Below are positions 6,990 through 13,898 of a DNA stretch of 16,520 nt, one piece after another; positions within the stretch are counted from its first letter, which is position 1, and the number at the start of each line of letters is the position of its first letter. Source of the DNA: Kiritimatiellales bacterium (lineage in GTDB: Bacteria > Verrucomicrobiota > Kiritimatiellia > Kiritimatiellales > Pontiellaceae); NCBI GenBank assembly GCA_030621805.1, contig JAUXGY010000007.1:1-16520 (forward strand), written 5' to 3'. Below the pieces are notes generated by a model. The model was not told where the DNA came from, did no database searches, and saw nothing but the letters and a program-made list of their open reading frames with translations. A program made the translations under genes and the position numbers.

Positions 6990-9119
6990 CTAAGGCTGGG
7001 TGGACGCCGCTTGGACCGCCGGGGATTTCTTCAGGTCGATCATATCGGAGAGAATATTGAGGGTTTCGGTCAGTACGAGATCCTTGCTGTCGTCTTCCTC
7101 TTCTTCAGGATCTGTTAGAAGGGAACCACTCTGGATGTCGTCGAGCTCCTTTTCGGCCTTGGCTTCGGCGATACGGCTTTCGAGCGAAAGGGATATGGTT
7201 TTGGTTTCGAAGCGTTCCTTGAGGCGTTCGCGTCGGGCGAGATAGCTTTGGAACTCGGAATTATTTTCAAGCCGCTCGGTGGATTGTTCGGAGAGCAGGG
7301 GCAGGAGCTCAGTTAACCCGGTGGCGGTGCGATACATCGCTTTGCGGACGGAATCCCACGGCAGGGCGTGTTCGAGCGAGTCTTCGCCTAGATCCATTAC
7401 ATCGAGATAGGAGGGGATGATGATATCGGGGGTTACGCCCTTGAGCTGGGTGGAGCCGCCGTTGATGCGGTAGAAGCCAGCGGTGGTGATTTTGAGCGAG
7501 CCCTGGCGCTTTCCTTTCAGGGGAATCAGGGTCTGAACGGTGCCTTTGCCGTGCGTCTGGCGGTCGCCGACGATGATGGCGCGCTTATAGTCCTGCAGGG
7601 CGGCGGCAAGAATCTCCGAGGCCGAGGCGCTGAGGCGGTTGACGAGCACGATCATGGGGCCGTCATAATTGGTTTCGGGATCGATGTCAGGTAGCACTTG
7701 GATGCGGTCGCGCTCCTTGACCTGAACGATGGGACCGGAGGCGATGAAGAGCCCGGCGATATCGATGGATTCGACCAGCGAGCCGCCGCCGTTGTTGCGT
7801 AGGTCAAGGATGAGCCCTTCGATGGCTTCGTGCCTGAGCTCCTCGATAAGATTGCGTACATCGGTGGATGAGCGGCGCGCGGTTTTATCCTTCTTATTGG
7901 TGGCCGAGAAGTCGGCATAGAAGTCGGGGAGGGTAATCACACCTAATCGGCGGGTGGTGCCGTCGGCCAGCTCGATCTCGCGCACTTTGCTTTTAGCGGC
8001 TTGCTCCTCTAGTTTTACCTCGTCACGAATGAGGTCGATTTTCTTGGTGCGTGTTCCCGTCCGGTCGGAGGCGGGGATGATGGTTAGTACCACTTTTGAA
8101 TCCTTTTCGCCCCGGATGATGCGGACGGTTTTATAGAGTGGGCGATGGAGGATGCTCACGGGTTCCTTGTCATCTTGCCCGACGGCAATGATTCGGTCGC
8201 CGGCCTTGAGCCGTCCGTCTTGGTCGGCCGGGCCGCCGGGAATGATACGAACGATGCGGATCATGCCATCGTCGGGGCGCAGCAGGGCGCCGATGCCGAC
8301 GAGTGAAAGTTTCATGTTGATGTCAAAGTCTTCGACGCTACTGGGCGACATATAGTCGCTGTGCGGATCGTAGACGTGGGAGAAGGCGGAGAGATAACGC
8401 TGCAGCAACATTTCCTCATCGAAGGTTTCCATGGTGATCTTAAATTGTTTGTAGCGCTCGAGAATGAATTCTTCGGGGGAGAGCTTGGCGGTTTCGGCCG
8501 CTTCGTCGTATTCGCCTTCCGCACTGGCGTCGATATGGGTGATAATGGTTTCGGCGGAATCGACGGTGTTGGTGCTGATGGCCTCCTCCTCTTCCTCGGT
8601 ATAGACCTGCTTTGAAACGAGGCGGGTCACGTATTCATTTTTAATGCGCTTTCGCCAGAGATCATTCCACTCAGCCTCATTTTGAGCCCATGCGGCATTC
8701 TTGCGGTCCCACAGGAAGGTTTCTTCAATCGAAGTGTCGAAACTCTCTTCCAGGGTTTTTTCGATGAAGGCAGTGCGGTTTTCGATCCGTTCCATCAGGA
8801 CGTTGAAGACATTTTCTGCAAAGGCAATGCTTCCTTTTCGGAGCTGTTTGTTGAGGACGTTGGCATCCTTGCTGAAGGCGTCGATATCGGACTGGAGAAA
8901 ATAGCTTCGGGCTGGGTCGAGCGAATCGATGAAAAGGTTGTAGGCGTTGGTAGAAATGTTTTCGTCGAGCGGGAGCTGGTTGAGGTGGTAGAGCGGCAAC
9001 GAGTAGGCCACAGACCGGGAAATTTTCTTCACATCCAGCTCTTCCTTACCCGCGTAGCTTCCAACGAGCGGAAGCAAGGCAAGAAGTAGTGTGGCCGCAA
9101 TACTTGATTTGAGTCTCAT
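6990..9119 (-). CDS. prc: carboxy-terminal processing (tail-specific) protease, S41 family
   Basis: 709 residues from the ATG at 9119, which follows AAGGA by 5 nt and opens a clear signal peptide (MRLKSSIAATLLLALLPLVG). A TTG start seven codons upstream lacks support. The protein is a periplasmic Prc/Tsp-type endoprotease, which in E. coli trims or degrades proteins from their C-termini, including penicillin-binding protein and murein hydrolase clients. An N-terminal helical region (25-255) is followed by a PDZ domain (about 262-350; VRIIPGGPADQDGRLKAGDR) and the S41 core. Catalytic residues by comparison with E. coli Tsp are S499 in NRLSASASEI, D510 in LQD and K525 in THGKGTVQ. A GLILDLRNNGGGS strand (435-447) is typical. 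The C-terminal tail (about 600-690) is helical and highly charged, as in long Prc proteins. Single gene, divergent from pgi. Confidence 0.93.
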   Translation of the reverse strand: MRLKSSIAATLLLALLPLVGSYAGKEELDVKKISRSVAYSLPLYHLNQLPLDENISTNAYNLFIDSLDPARSYFLQSDIDAFSKDANVLNKQLRKGSIAFAENVFNVLMERIENRTAFIEKTLEESFDTSIEETFLWDRKNAAWAQNEAEWNDLWRKRIKNEYVTRLVSKQVYTEEEEEAISTNTVDSAETIITHIDASAEGEYDEAAETAKLSPEEFILERYKQFKITMETFDEEMLLQRYLSAFSHVYDPHSDYMSPSSVEDFDINMKLSLVGIGALLRPDDGMIRIVRIIPGGPADQDGRLKAGDRIIAVGQDDKEPVSILHRPLYKTVRIIRGEKDSKVVLTIIPASDRTGTRTKKIDLIRDEVKLEEQAAKSKVREIELADGTTRRLGVITLPDFYADFSATNKKDKTARRSSTDVRNLIEELRHEAIEGLILDLRNNGGGSLVESIDIAGLFIASGPIVQVKERDRIQVLPDIDPETNYDGPMIVLVNRLSASASEILAAALQDYKRAIIVGDRQTHGKGTVQTLIPLKGKRQGSLKITTAGFYRINGGSTQLKGVTPDIIIPSYLDVMDLGEDSLEHALPWDSVRKAMYRTATGLTELLPLLSEQSTERLENNSEFQSYLARRERLKERFETKTISLSLESRIAEAKAEKELDDIQSGSLLTDPEEEEDDSKDLVLTETLNILSDMIDLKKSPAVQAASTQP

Positions 9120-9152
9120 AGATATCCTTTTTTCATCCAAACGAAGCAGAGC

Positions 9153-9181
9153 ACCATATCCGCTGATTCCGGGGTTGACAA
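9153..9181 (-). promoter_or_regulatory. candidate promoter for prc
   Basis: On the minus strand TTGTCA (plus 9176-9181, 5/6 match) is followed after 17 bp by TATGGT (plus 9153-9158, 4/6 match), ending 34 bp before the prc ATG. Its -35 box overlaps the -35 box of the candidate pgi promoter on the other strand. Matches are seen; use is inferred. Confidence 0.45.
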
Positions 9182-9202
9182 GCCGACTTTTGGAGATAAA
9201 TT
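9175..9202 (+). promoter_or_regulatory. candidate promoter for pgi
   Basis: A perfect TTGACA (9175-9180) and TAAATT (9197-9202, 4/6 match) are separated by 16 bp. This would give a leader of about 70 nt before the pgi ATG at 9280. The hexamer is shared with the divergent prc promoter. Confidence 0.45.
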
Positions 9203-9279
9203 GCTCGGTTTTTGTTTTTCACCCAGCATCCAATGATTGTATCTTCATCCACCCAAAACCCTTTAAATCGGAGTATACA

Positions 9280-10893
9280 ATGACCGTAAAATTAACCGAA
9301 CGTTCAGAATGGAAGGTGCTTGAAACGCATTATTCCGAGATGAAGGGCGCGCACCTGCGCGGTCTTTTCGAAGATCCTACCCGCGCCGCGCAGTTTACCC
9401 TCCAGGCCGAGGCCCTGAGGCTTGACTATTCCAAGAACCGGATCACCGCCGAGACCATGGAGAAGCTCATCGCCCTGGCCGAATCCGCCAATCTTGGAAA
9501 ATGGATCGAGGCCATGTTTTCCGGCGAAAAAATCAATGCCACCGAGAATCGTGCCGTGCTGCATGTTGCGTTGCGCGCGCCGAAGGATGCGGTGATTAAA
9601 GTGGATGGCGAGAATGTGGTCCCTGCCGTTCATGCCGTGCTGGATCAGATGGCGGAGTTTTCCGGAAAAGTGCGTTCCGGGGAATGGAAAGGCCATACCG
9701 GAAAGGCGATTAAGAACATCGTCAATATTGGTATCGGCGGCTCGGATCTCGGTCCCGTCATGGCCTACGAGGCACTCAAACCCTACACGGACCGCAATCT
9801 CAATATCGTGTTCGTCTCCAATGTCGACGGCACACATATTGCCGAGGCGCTCCAAGGACTGGATGCCAAGGAAACCCTCTTTATCGTCGCTTCAAAAACC
9901 TTCACCACGCAGGAAACCATGACCAATGCGCATTCCTCCCGCGTCTGGTGCTTGGAGGCCCTCAAGGATGAATCGGCGATTGCCAAGCATTTCGTGGCGC
10001 TCTCCACCAACGCCGCCGCAGTCTCCGAGTTCGGGATCGACACCGCCAATATGTTTGCCTTCTGGGATTGGGTCGGGGGGCGCTACTCGCTCACCTCCGC
10101 CATCGGCCTTCCGCTGATGTTGGCCGTCGGTTTGGAAAACTATCTCGAACTCCTCGCAGGCTACCATGCGATGGATACGCACTTCCGCACTGCGCCGTTG
10201 TCCGAAAACATGCCCGTGGTCCTCGCGCTGCTTGGCATTTGGTACAACAATTTCTTTGAAGCCGCTACGCAGGCCATCCTTCCATACGATCAATACATGA
10301 GCCGCTTTGCAGCCTACTTCCAGCAAGGCGACATGGAGAGCAACGGAAAATCCACCACCCGATCCGGTGAAAAGGTGGAGTGGCAGACGGGTCCCGTCAT
10401 CTGGGGTGAGCCCGGCACCAACGGCCAACACGCCTTCTACCAACTCATTCATCAGGGTTCTAAACTTATTCCATGCGACTTTATCGGGTTTTGCAAGTCG
10501 CAGAACCCCATCGGGGATCACCACATTAAACTGATGGCCAATTTCTTTGCACAGACCGAAGCGCTGGCCTTCGGAAAAACAGCAGAGTCGCTTGAAGGCG
10601 AAGGGGTTCCTTCCGAGTTGATTCCGCACAAAACCTTCGAGGGCAATCGACCCACCAACTCCATCATGGCCGAAAAGCTGACCCCATCCGTCCTCGGTCA
10701 GCTCATCGCGCTCTACGAACACAAGATCTTCGTGCAGGGCATTGTTTGGGATATTTACTCTTTCGATCAATGGGGCGTTCAACTGGGCAAGGTACTCGCT
10801 GCTGAAATCCTTCCCGAGCTTGAAGGCGGCACCGAGTTGGCGCATGACGCCTCCACCAATGCGCTTATTGAATACTTCCGCGAAAATCAGTAA
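9280..10893 (+). CDS. pgi: glucose-6-phosphate isomerase
   Basis: 537 residues, close to the 549 of E. coli Pgi. Cytoplasmic enzyme that interconverts glucose 6-phosphate and fructose 6-phosphate in glycolysis and gluconeogenesis. Visible family blocks are VNIGIGGSDLGPVMAYEALK (148-167), FVSNVDGTHIAEAL (178-191), the phosphate-binding ASKTFTTQETMTNAHSSR (204-221), FWDWVGGRYSLTSAIGLPL (261-279), WGEPGTNGQHAFYQLIHQG (375-393) with catalytic glutamate E377, and SFDQWGVQLGK (494-504) with the catalytic lysine K504. The ATG at 9280 has GGAG 6-7 nt upstream; the frame is open further 5' to 9091, but that part lies over the prc start and promoters. The segment usually holding the ring-opening histidine reads KSQNPIGDHH, with Gln/Asn where I expect His. 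A strong palindrome lies 79 bp downstream. Confidence 0.97.
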   Translation: MTVKLTERSEWKVLETHYSEMKGAHLRGLFEDPTRAAQFTLQAEALRLDYSKNRITAETMEKLIALAESANLGKWIEAMFSGEKINATENRAVLHVALRAPKDAVIKVDGENVVPAVHAVLDQMAEFSGKVRSGEWKGHTGKAIKNIVNIGIGGSDLGPVMAYEALKPYTDRNLNIVFVSNVDGTHIAEALQGLDAKETLFIVASKTFTTQETMTNAHSSRVWCLEALKDESAIAKHFVALSTNAAAVSEFGIDTANMFAFWDWVGGRYSLTSAIGLPLMLAVGLENYLELLAGYHAMDTHFRTAPLSENMPVVLALLGIWYNNFFEAATQAILPYDQYMSRFAAYFQQGDMESNGKSTTRSGEKVEWQTGPVIWGEPGTNGQHAFYQLIHQGSKLIPCDFIGFCKSQNPIGDHHIKLMANFFAQTEALAFGKTAESLEGEGVPSELIPHKTFEGNRPTNSIMAEKLTPSVLGQLIALYEHKIFVQGIVWDIYSFDQWGVQLGKVLAAEILPELEGGTELAHDASTNALIEYFRENQ

Positions 10894-10971
10894 GCCGCCG
10901 GAAAAGCCCCCCAAGCGGGTGAAATAGAAGCGAAGTAAGAGTAGGCATACATCGAAGAAAAGGGTCAGAAT

Positions 10972-11005
10972 AAAACTATCACACCCTATAGGGTGTGATA
11001 GTTTT
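10972..11005. terminator. perfect 34-bp palindrome, probable bidirectional terminator
   Basis: Two 17-nt arms, AAAACTATCACACCCTA and TAGGGTGTGATAGTTTT, meet with no spacer and are perfectly complementary. The folded RNA would have a long stem with an A-rich 5' foot and a T run at 11002-11006, which fits an intrinsic terminator after pgi and would work from either strand. No minus-strand gene ends here, so the symmetry is not needed for termination and an operator or dispersed element is an alternative. Confidence 0.65.
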
Positions 11006-11148
11006 TCTTGCTCGGAAAGGGAGGTAAGCCCGGCCGCTTAAACAAGGTCGGGAAGGCATATTGAATCCCTGTGCGGGGTCTGAACACGCTATTTTGCGAG
11101 AGGAATAAGGCGGAACTTGACCATTCAGCCTTATCCTGCTCGGTTTAG

Positions 11149-11187
11149 TCTTCCAACGATTGGAAGATTTCGTTCCAATGGTTGAAA
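11149..11187 (+). promoter_or_regulatory. two TTCCAA-type palindromes before pyrE, candidate operator
   Basis: TCTTCCAA-CGA-TTGGAAGA (11149-11167) is a perfect 8-bp inverted repeat. A second, imperfect copy, TTCCAA-TGG-TTGAAA, lies at 11173-11187. Their centres are 22 bp apart, about two helical turns, and the second abuts the AAGGAG ribosome-binding site of pyrE. This fits binding by a dimeric regulator or an mRNA hairpin; neither is shown. Confidence 0.45.
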
Positions 11188-11197
11188 AGGAGAAGAG

Positions 11198-11773
11198 ATG
11201 AAACAAGAAGAGGTTTTAAAACTATTTGAGGAAACCGGCGCATTACTCAGTGGGCATTTTGAGTTGCGTTCGGGGCTACATAGCAATCAGTTTTTTCAGT
11301 GCGCGCATTTGCTGCAGCATCCCCGGGTTTCGGCACGGCTGTGCGAGGCGTTGGTCGAGAAGATGAAAGGGGAGCTTCAGGACTTGAAAATCGACACGGT
11401 GATTGCGCCGGCAATGGGAGGAATCACGATTGGTCACGAGGTGGCCCGGTCGCTGGGACTGCGTTTTATTTTTGTGGAGAAGGAGGATAACGTCCTGTAT
11501 TTGCGTCGGTTCAAGATTAACATGGGGGAGCGTTTTGTGATTGCCGAGGATGTGGTGACACGCGGGGGGCGCGTACAGGAAACGATTGATATTGTTGAGG
11601 AGAATGGCGGGGTGGTAGCGGCGATTGGTATTTTGGTGAATCGTAGTGGGGGAAAAGCCTCGTTCAATGCTCCGCTGGTCAGCCTGCTGGAGATGGAACC
11701 CGTCACGTATGATCCCGCCAACTGTCCGCTCTGTAAAGAGGGTTTGGAGCTGGTACACCCGGGGAGTAAGTAG
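11198..11773 (+). CDS. pyrE: orotate phosphoribosyltransferase
   Basis: 191 residues. Joins orotate to PRPP to make orotidine 5'-monophosphate in de novo pyrimidine synthesis, in the cytoplasm. The PRPP-binding motif is FVIAEDVVTRGGRVQ (113-127), with the acidic pair E117-D118; the more usual TTGGS is TRGGR here. Other family features are the N-terminal SGHFELRSGLHS block (18-29), the IDTVIAPAMGGITIGHEVA segment (65-83), and the flexible-loop region KEDNVLYLRRF (95-105). A CPLCKEGLELVHPGSK tail (with the CPLCK pair) is common in this bacterial subgroup. Start ATG has AAGGAG 5 nt upstream. It stands alone, with a palindromic leader upstream and an inverted repeat downstream; no other pyr genes are nearby. 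Confidence 0.95.
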   Translation: MKQEEVLKLFEETGALLSGHFELRSGLHSNQFFQCAHLLQHPRVSARLCEALVEKMKGELQDLKIDTVIAPAMGGITIGHEVARSLGLRFIFVEKEDNVLYLRRFKINMGERFVIAEDVVTRGGRVQETIDIVEENGGVVAAIGILVNRSGGKASFNAPLVSLLEMEPVTYDPANCPLCKEGLELVHPGSK

Positions 11774-11789
11774 GGGTGTATTGGTGTAT

Positions 11790-11841
11790 GGGAGTAGGGG
11801 TGTTTTTTTAACCCCCATACTCCGTAACACCCGCACTCCCT
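11790..11841. repeat. inverted repeat with T run after pyrE, possible terminator
   Basis: GGGAGTAGGGGTGTT (11790-11804) is nearly matched, inverted, by the segment at about 11826-11840 (reverse complement GGGAGTGCGGGTGTT, 13 of 15). A tighter hairpin pairs GGAGTA (11791-11796) with TACTCC (11818-11823) and adjoining G and C runs, with a T7 tract in the loop. It may end pyrE transcription or be a small dispersed repeat. Confidence 0.4.
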
Positions 11842-11933
11842 TACGTAAATAAATTGTCTAGTCGCTTTGACTTGTCGGGGGCAAAGGGGTAAATTCCCCG
11901 ACTGTTTTTAAAAATTTGAATAGGAGGTCGCCG

Positions 11934-12638
11934 GTGTCGCATCCCTTGGAATCGATAGTAGCAGTGCAGAAGAAAGATCGTAGACTCATGAAGCTCATGC
12001 GTGAAATTCGCGATATCCCGCAACGAAAGAGCGATATTGAAGCACAGTTGGCCGGATCGGCACAAAAACTGGAAGTCGCCCTCGATAGTAAAAAACACAC
12101 GGAAGTGACATTGAAAGAGCAGGAGCTGGAGGTTGAATCCCTTAAAGAACGGATCACCAAATACAAAAACCAGCAGATGGAGGCCACCACCAACGATCAA
12201 TATCGCGCCTTCGTTAAGGAGATCGGAACCGTTGAACGTGAGATCACCAATCTTGAAGACAAAGAGATTGTGCTGATGGAAGCCCTCGAAAAGGGGAAGA
12301 CCATCGTCGCGGAGTGTGAGGAAAAGCTGACCGGCGAAAGGGCCGGTATAGCCGATGAGTTGGGGGAGTTAGATGCTCGTGCCTCCGAACTAACGGAAAT
12401 GCTGGACCAGATGAAAGCCGATCGTGCGCGCTCGGCGGAGCAGTGCGATAAGGCGATTCTTCAAAAATACGTGCGCATTATGAATAACAAGCGCGACTTT
12501 GCGATCGTCATGGTTGAACCGGGCGGTCATTGCGGGGGTTGCCACATGAAACTTCCTCCACAAGTAACCAACGATGCACGCAACCCGACGAAGATCGTTG
12601 CATGCAACTTCTGCGGCCGCATTGTTTATAATCCATAA
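11934..12638 (+). CDS. coiled-coil protein with C-terminal C4 zinc ribbon (CT398/HP0958-like)
   Basis: 234 residues from a GTG at 11934, chosen because a perfect AGGAGG (11922-11927) lies 6 nt upstream; a longer TTG start at 11916 would overlap that site. Residues about 8-175 form a long charged helical region with heptad-like repeats (coiled coil). The C-terminus is a zinc ribbon with CGGC (C200, C203) and CNFC (C224, C227). This is the layout of the PF02591 zinc-ribbon family (Chlamydia CT398, Helicobacter HP0958), whose members are cytoplasmic and have been linked to sigma54/flagellar control and to RNA or protein binding. Nothing here shows which applies. The RNase P RNA gene follows 77 bp downstream on the same strand. 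Confidence 0.88.
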   Translation: MSHPLESIVAVQKKDRRLMKLMREIRDIPQRKSDIEAQLAGSAQKLEVALDSKKHTEVTLKEQELEVESLKERITKYKNQQMEATTNDQYRAFVKEIGTVEREITNLEDKEIVLMEALEKGKTIVAECEEKLTGERAGIADELGELDARASELTEMLDQMKADRARSAEQCDKAILQKYVRIMNNKRDFAIVMVEPGGHCGGCHMKLPPQVTNDARNPTKIVACNFCGRIVYNP

Positions 12639-12661
12639 CATAGGTGAGAACGGTAACCGTT

Positions 12662-12693
12662 GAGTCGTCATGATTTCTCCTTCACCACGACTC
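12662..12693 (+). repeat. 7-bp inverted repeat between the zinc-ribbon gene and rnpB
   Basis: GAGTCGT (12662-12668) and ACGACTC (12687-12693) are perfect inverted copies with an 18-nt loop and no following T run. It could be a weak 3'-end structure for the zinc-ribbon mRNA. No convincing rnpB promoter was seen in this gap. Confidence 0.3.
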
Positions 12694-12715
12694 CCGTTTC
12701 ACGCATCATTCTTTT

Positions 12716-13071
12716 GACAGGCAGGGTGTATCGGTCGCTCTTCGCTTCGGCGGAGGGAGGAAAGTCCGGACTCCACAGGGCAGGACGTTCCGTGGTTAAC
12801 GCGGGAACCTCTGTGCAATATCGCAGGGGATGGAAAGTGCCGCAGAAAATAGACCGCCGGCCCGCTCTTTGAGCGGGAAGGTAAGGGTGAAAAGGTGGGG
12901 TAAGAGCCCACCGCCCCGAGGGCAACCGAGGGGGCAGGGTAAACCCCGTCCGGAGCAAGATCAAATAGGGAACAAGGAGTTGCTCGCTCCGTTTAAGTTC
13001 CGGGTTGAACGCACTAGATAAATGACTGACCCCGCAAGGGGAACAGAATCCGGCTTACCGCCCTGTCTGTC
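12716..13071 (+). ncRNA. rnpB: RNase P RNA, bacterial class A
   Basis: Catalytic RNA of ribonuclease P, which removes tRNA 5' leaders. The conserved 5' core GAGGAAAGTCCGGACTCC is at 12757-12774, followed by ACAGGGCAG. The middle core GGAGCAAGATCAAATAGGGA lies around 12952-12971, and the 3' core has GATAAATGACTG (13017-13028) and ACAGAATCCGGCTTA (13043-13057). The ends pair to form helix P1: GACAGGCAGGG (12716-12726) with CCCTGTCTGTC (13061-13071), 11 pairs with one G-U. A run of seven T (13072-13078) follows. About 356 nt, a usual class A size. Ends are set by P1 and may be off by a few bases. Confidence 0.96.
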
Positions 13072-13121
13072 TTTTTTTGCCCGGCGTGACAATGAATGTG
13101 TGACGGGGGAGGGCTCGCGCC

Positions 13122-13787
13122 TTATTTTTTTGGAGGCTCTCCCTTCATGAAGACTTCGTAGGCCATGCGATCGAGGGCTTTTCCGTTGGAGAGCTCCAGC
13201 TTCTTTTTAATATTGATGCGGTGGGTGTCGACCGTGTTCTTGCTGATATTGAGTTTGTTGCTGATATGCACCGTATTGAGGCCTTCGCCAACGAGCTTGA
13301 AAACATCTATTTCACGGTTGGAAAGATGGTCTAGCAAACTGCGGGGTTCGGTGGGTTTCCCGTCTTTCTTTTTGCAAAGGCGAACCATAACCTCATCGGA
13401 AAAGAAAAGGTGACCTTCCAGGATGGTATAGATGGCCTTCTTGAGGGTAGATGGACGGGATGATTTCATTACATATCCATGGGCACCCGCACTGGCTACC
13501 CGTTCCCCAAAAAGTTTTTCCTCGGACATGGAGTAGACGAGAATTTTTGTTTTCGGATATTGGGCATGAATTTTTTGAACGAGGTAGATGCCATCGGAAT
13601 CCCCCAGAGAGAGGTCAAGAAGAATGAGATCCAAGCGCTTGGTGTTAAGAAAATCCATAGCCTCCACGGCAGAGTTTGCAGACGCGGCGATAGAAAGACG
13701 ATCTTCAGATGCCAACACGATCTTCAATCCGCTGTGAATGATGGGATGGTCATCAACGACCATGAGGGAATATATTGATCTTTCCAT
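13122..13787 (-). CDS. NarL/LuxR-family response regulator
   Basis: 221 residues. The receiver domain (about 5-122) has the acidic pair D12-D13 in VVDDHP, phosphate acceptor D58 in ILLDLSL, S86 in the Thr/Ser position and K108 in GYVMK. A linker of about 30 residues leads to a LuxR-type helix-turn-helix (about 152-212): LSNREIDVFKLVGEGLNTVH then ISNKLNISKNTVDTHRINIK. Such proteins bind DNA as dimers after phosphorylation by a sensor kinase. No histidine kinase is present in the window, so it is an orphan here. The ATG at 13787 has AAGGAA about 7 nt upstream. Its 3' end faces rnpB. It is transcribed in the same direction as the metal permease gene 111 bp upstream, but co-transcription is not evident. 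Target genes unknown. Confidence 0.93.
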   Translation of the reverse strand: MERSIYSLMVVDDHPIIHSGLKIVLASEDRLSIAASANSAVEAMDFLNTKRLDLILLDLSLGDSDGIYLVQKIHAQYPKTKILVYSMSEEKLFGERVASAGAHGYVMKSSRPSTLKKAIYTILEGHLFFSDEVMVRLCKKKDGKPTEPRSLLDHLSNREIDVFKLVGEGLNTVHISNKLNISKNTVDTHRINIKKKLELSNGKALDRMAYEVFMKGEPPKK

Positions 13788-13898
13788 TTAGCGTTCCTTG
13801 TTGCTTATAAAACAAAGACTTTGCTCTAAATCGGATAAAAAGGAAACATTTTTTTCACAGATATATTCTACGCATGAGTGGAGGTAGAGATCGAACTC

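Noticed and set aside
9120..9140. TTG start extending the Prc-like protease by 7 residues
   Set aside because: The ATG at 9119 has AAGGA at proper spacing and gives a clean signal peptide.
9892..10914. 340-codon open frame on the minus strand across pgi
   Set aside because: It lies opposite strongly conserved Pgi motifs and has no recognisable domain or ribosome-binding site. It is a GC-driven shadow.
12660..13021. Small open frames on both strands inside 12660-13021
   Set aside because: This DNA is explained by the RNase P RNA, whose conserved cores and P1 helix are visible.
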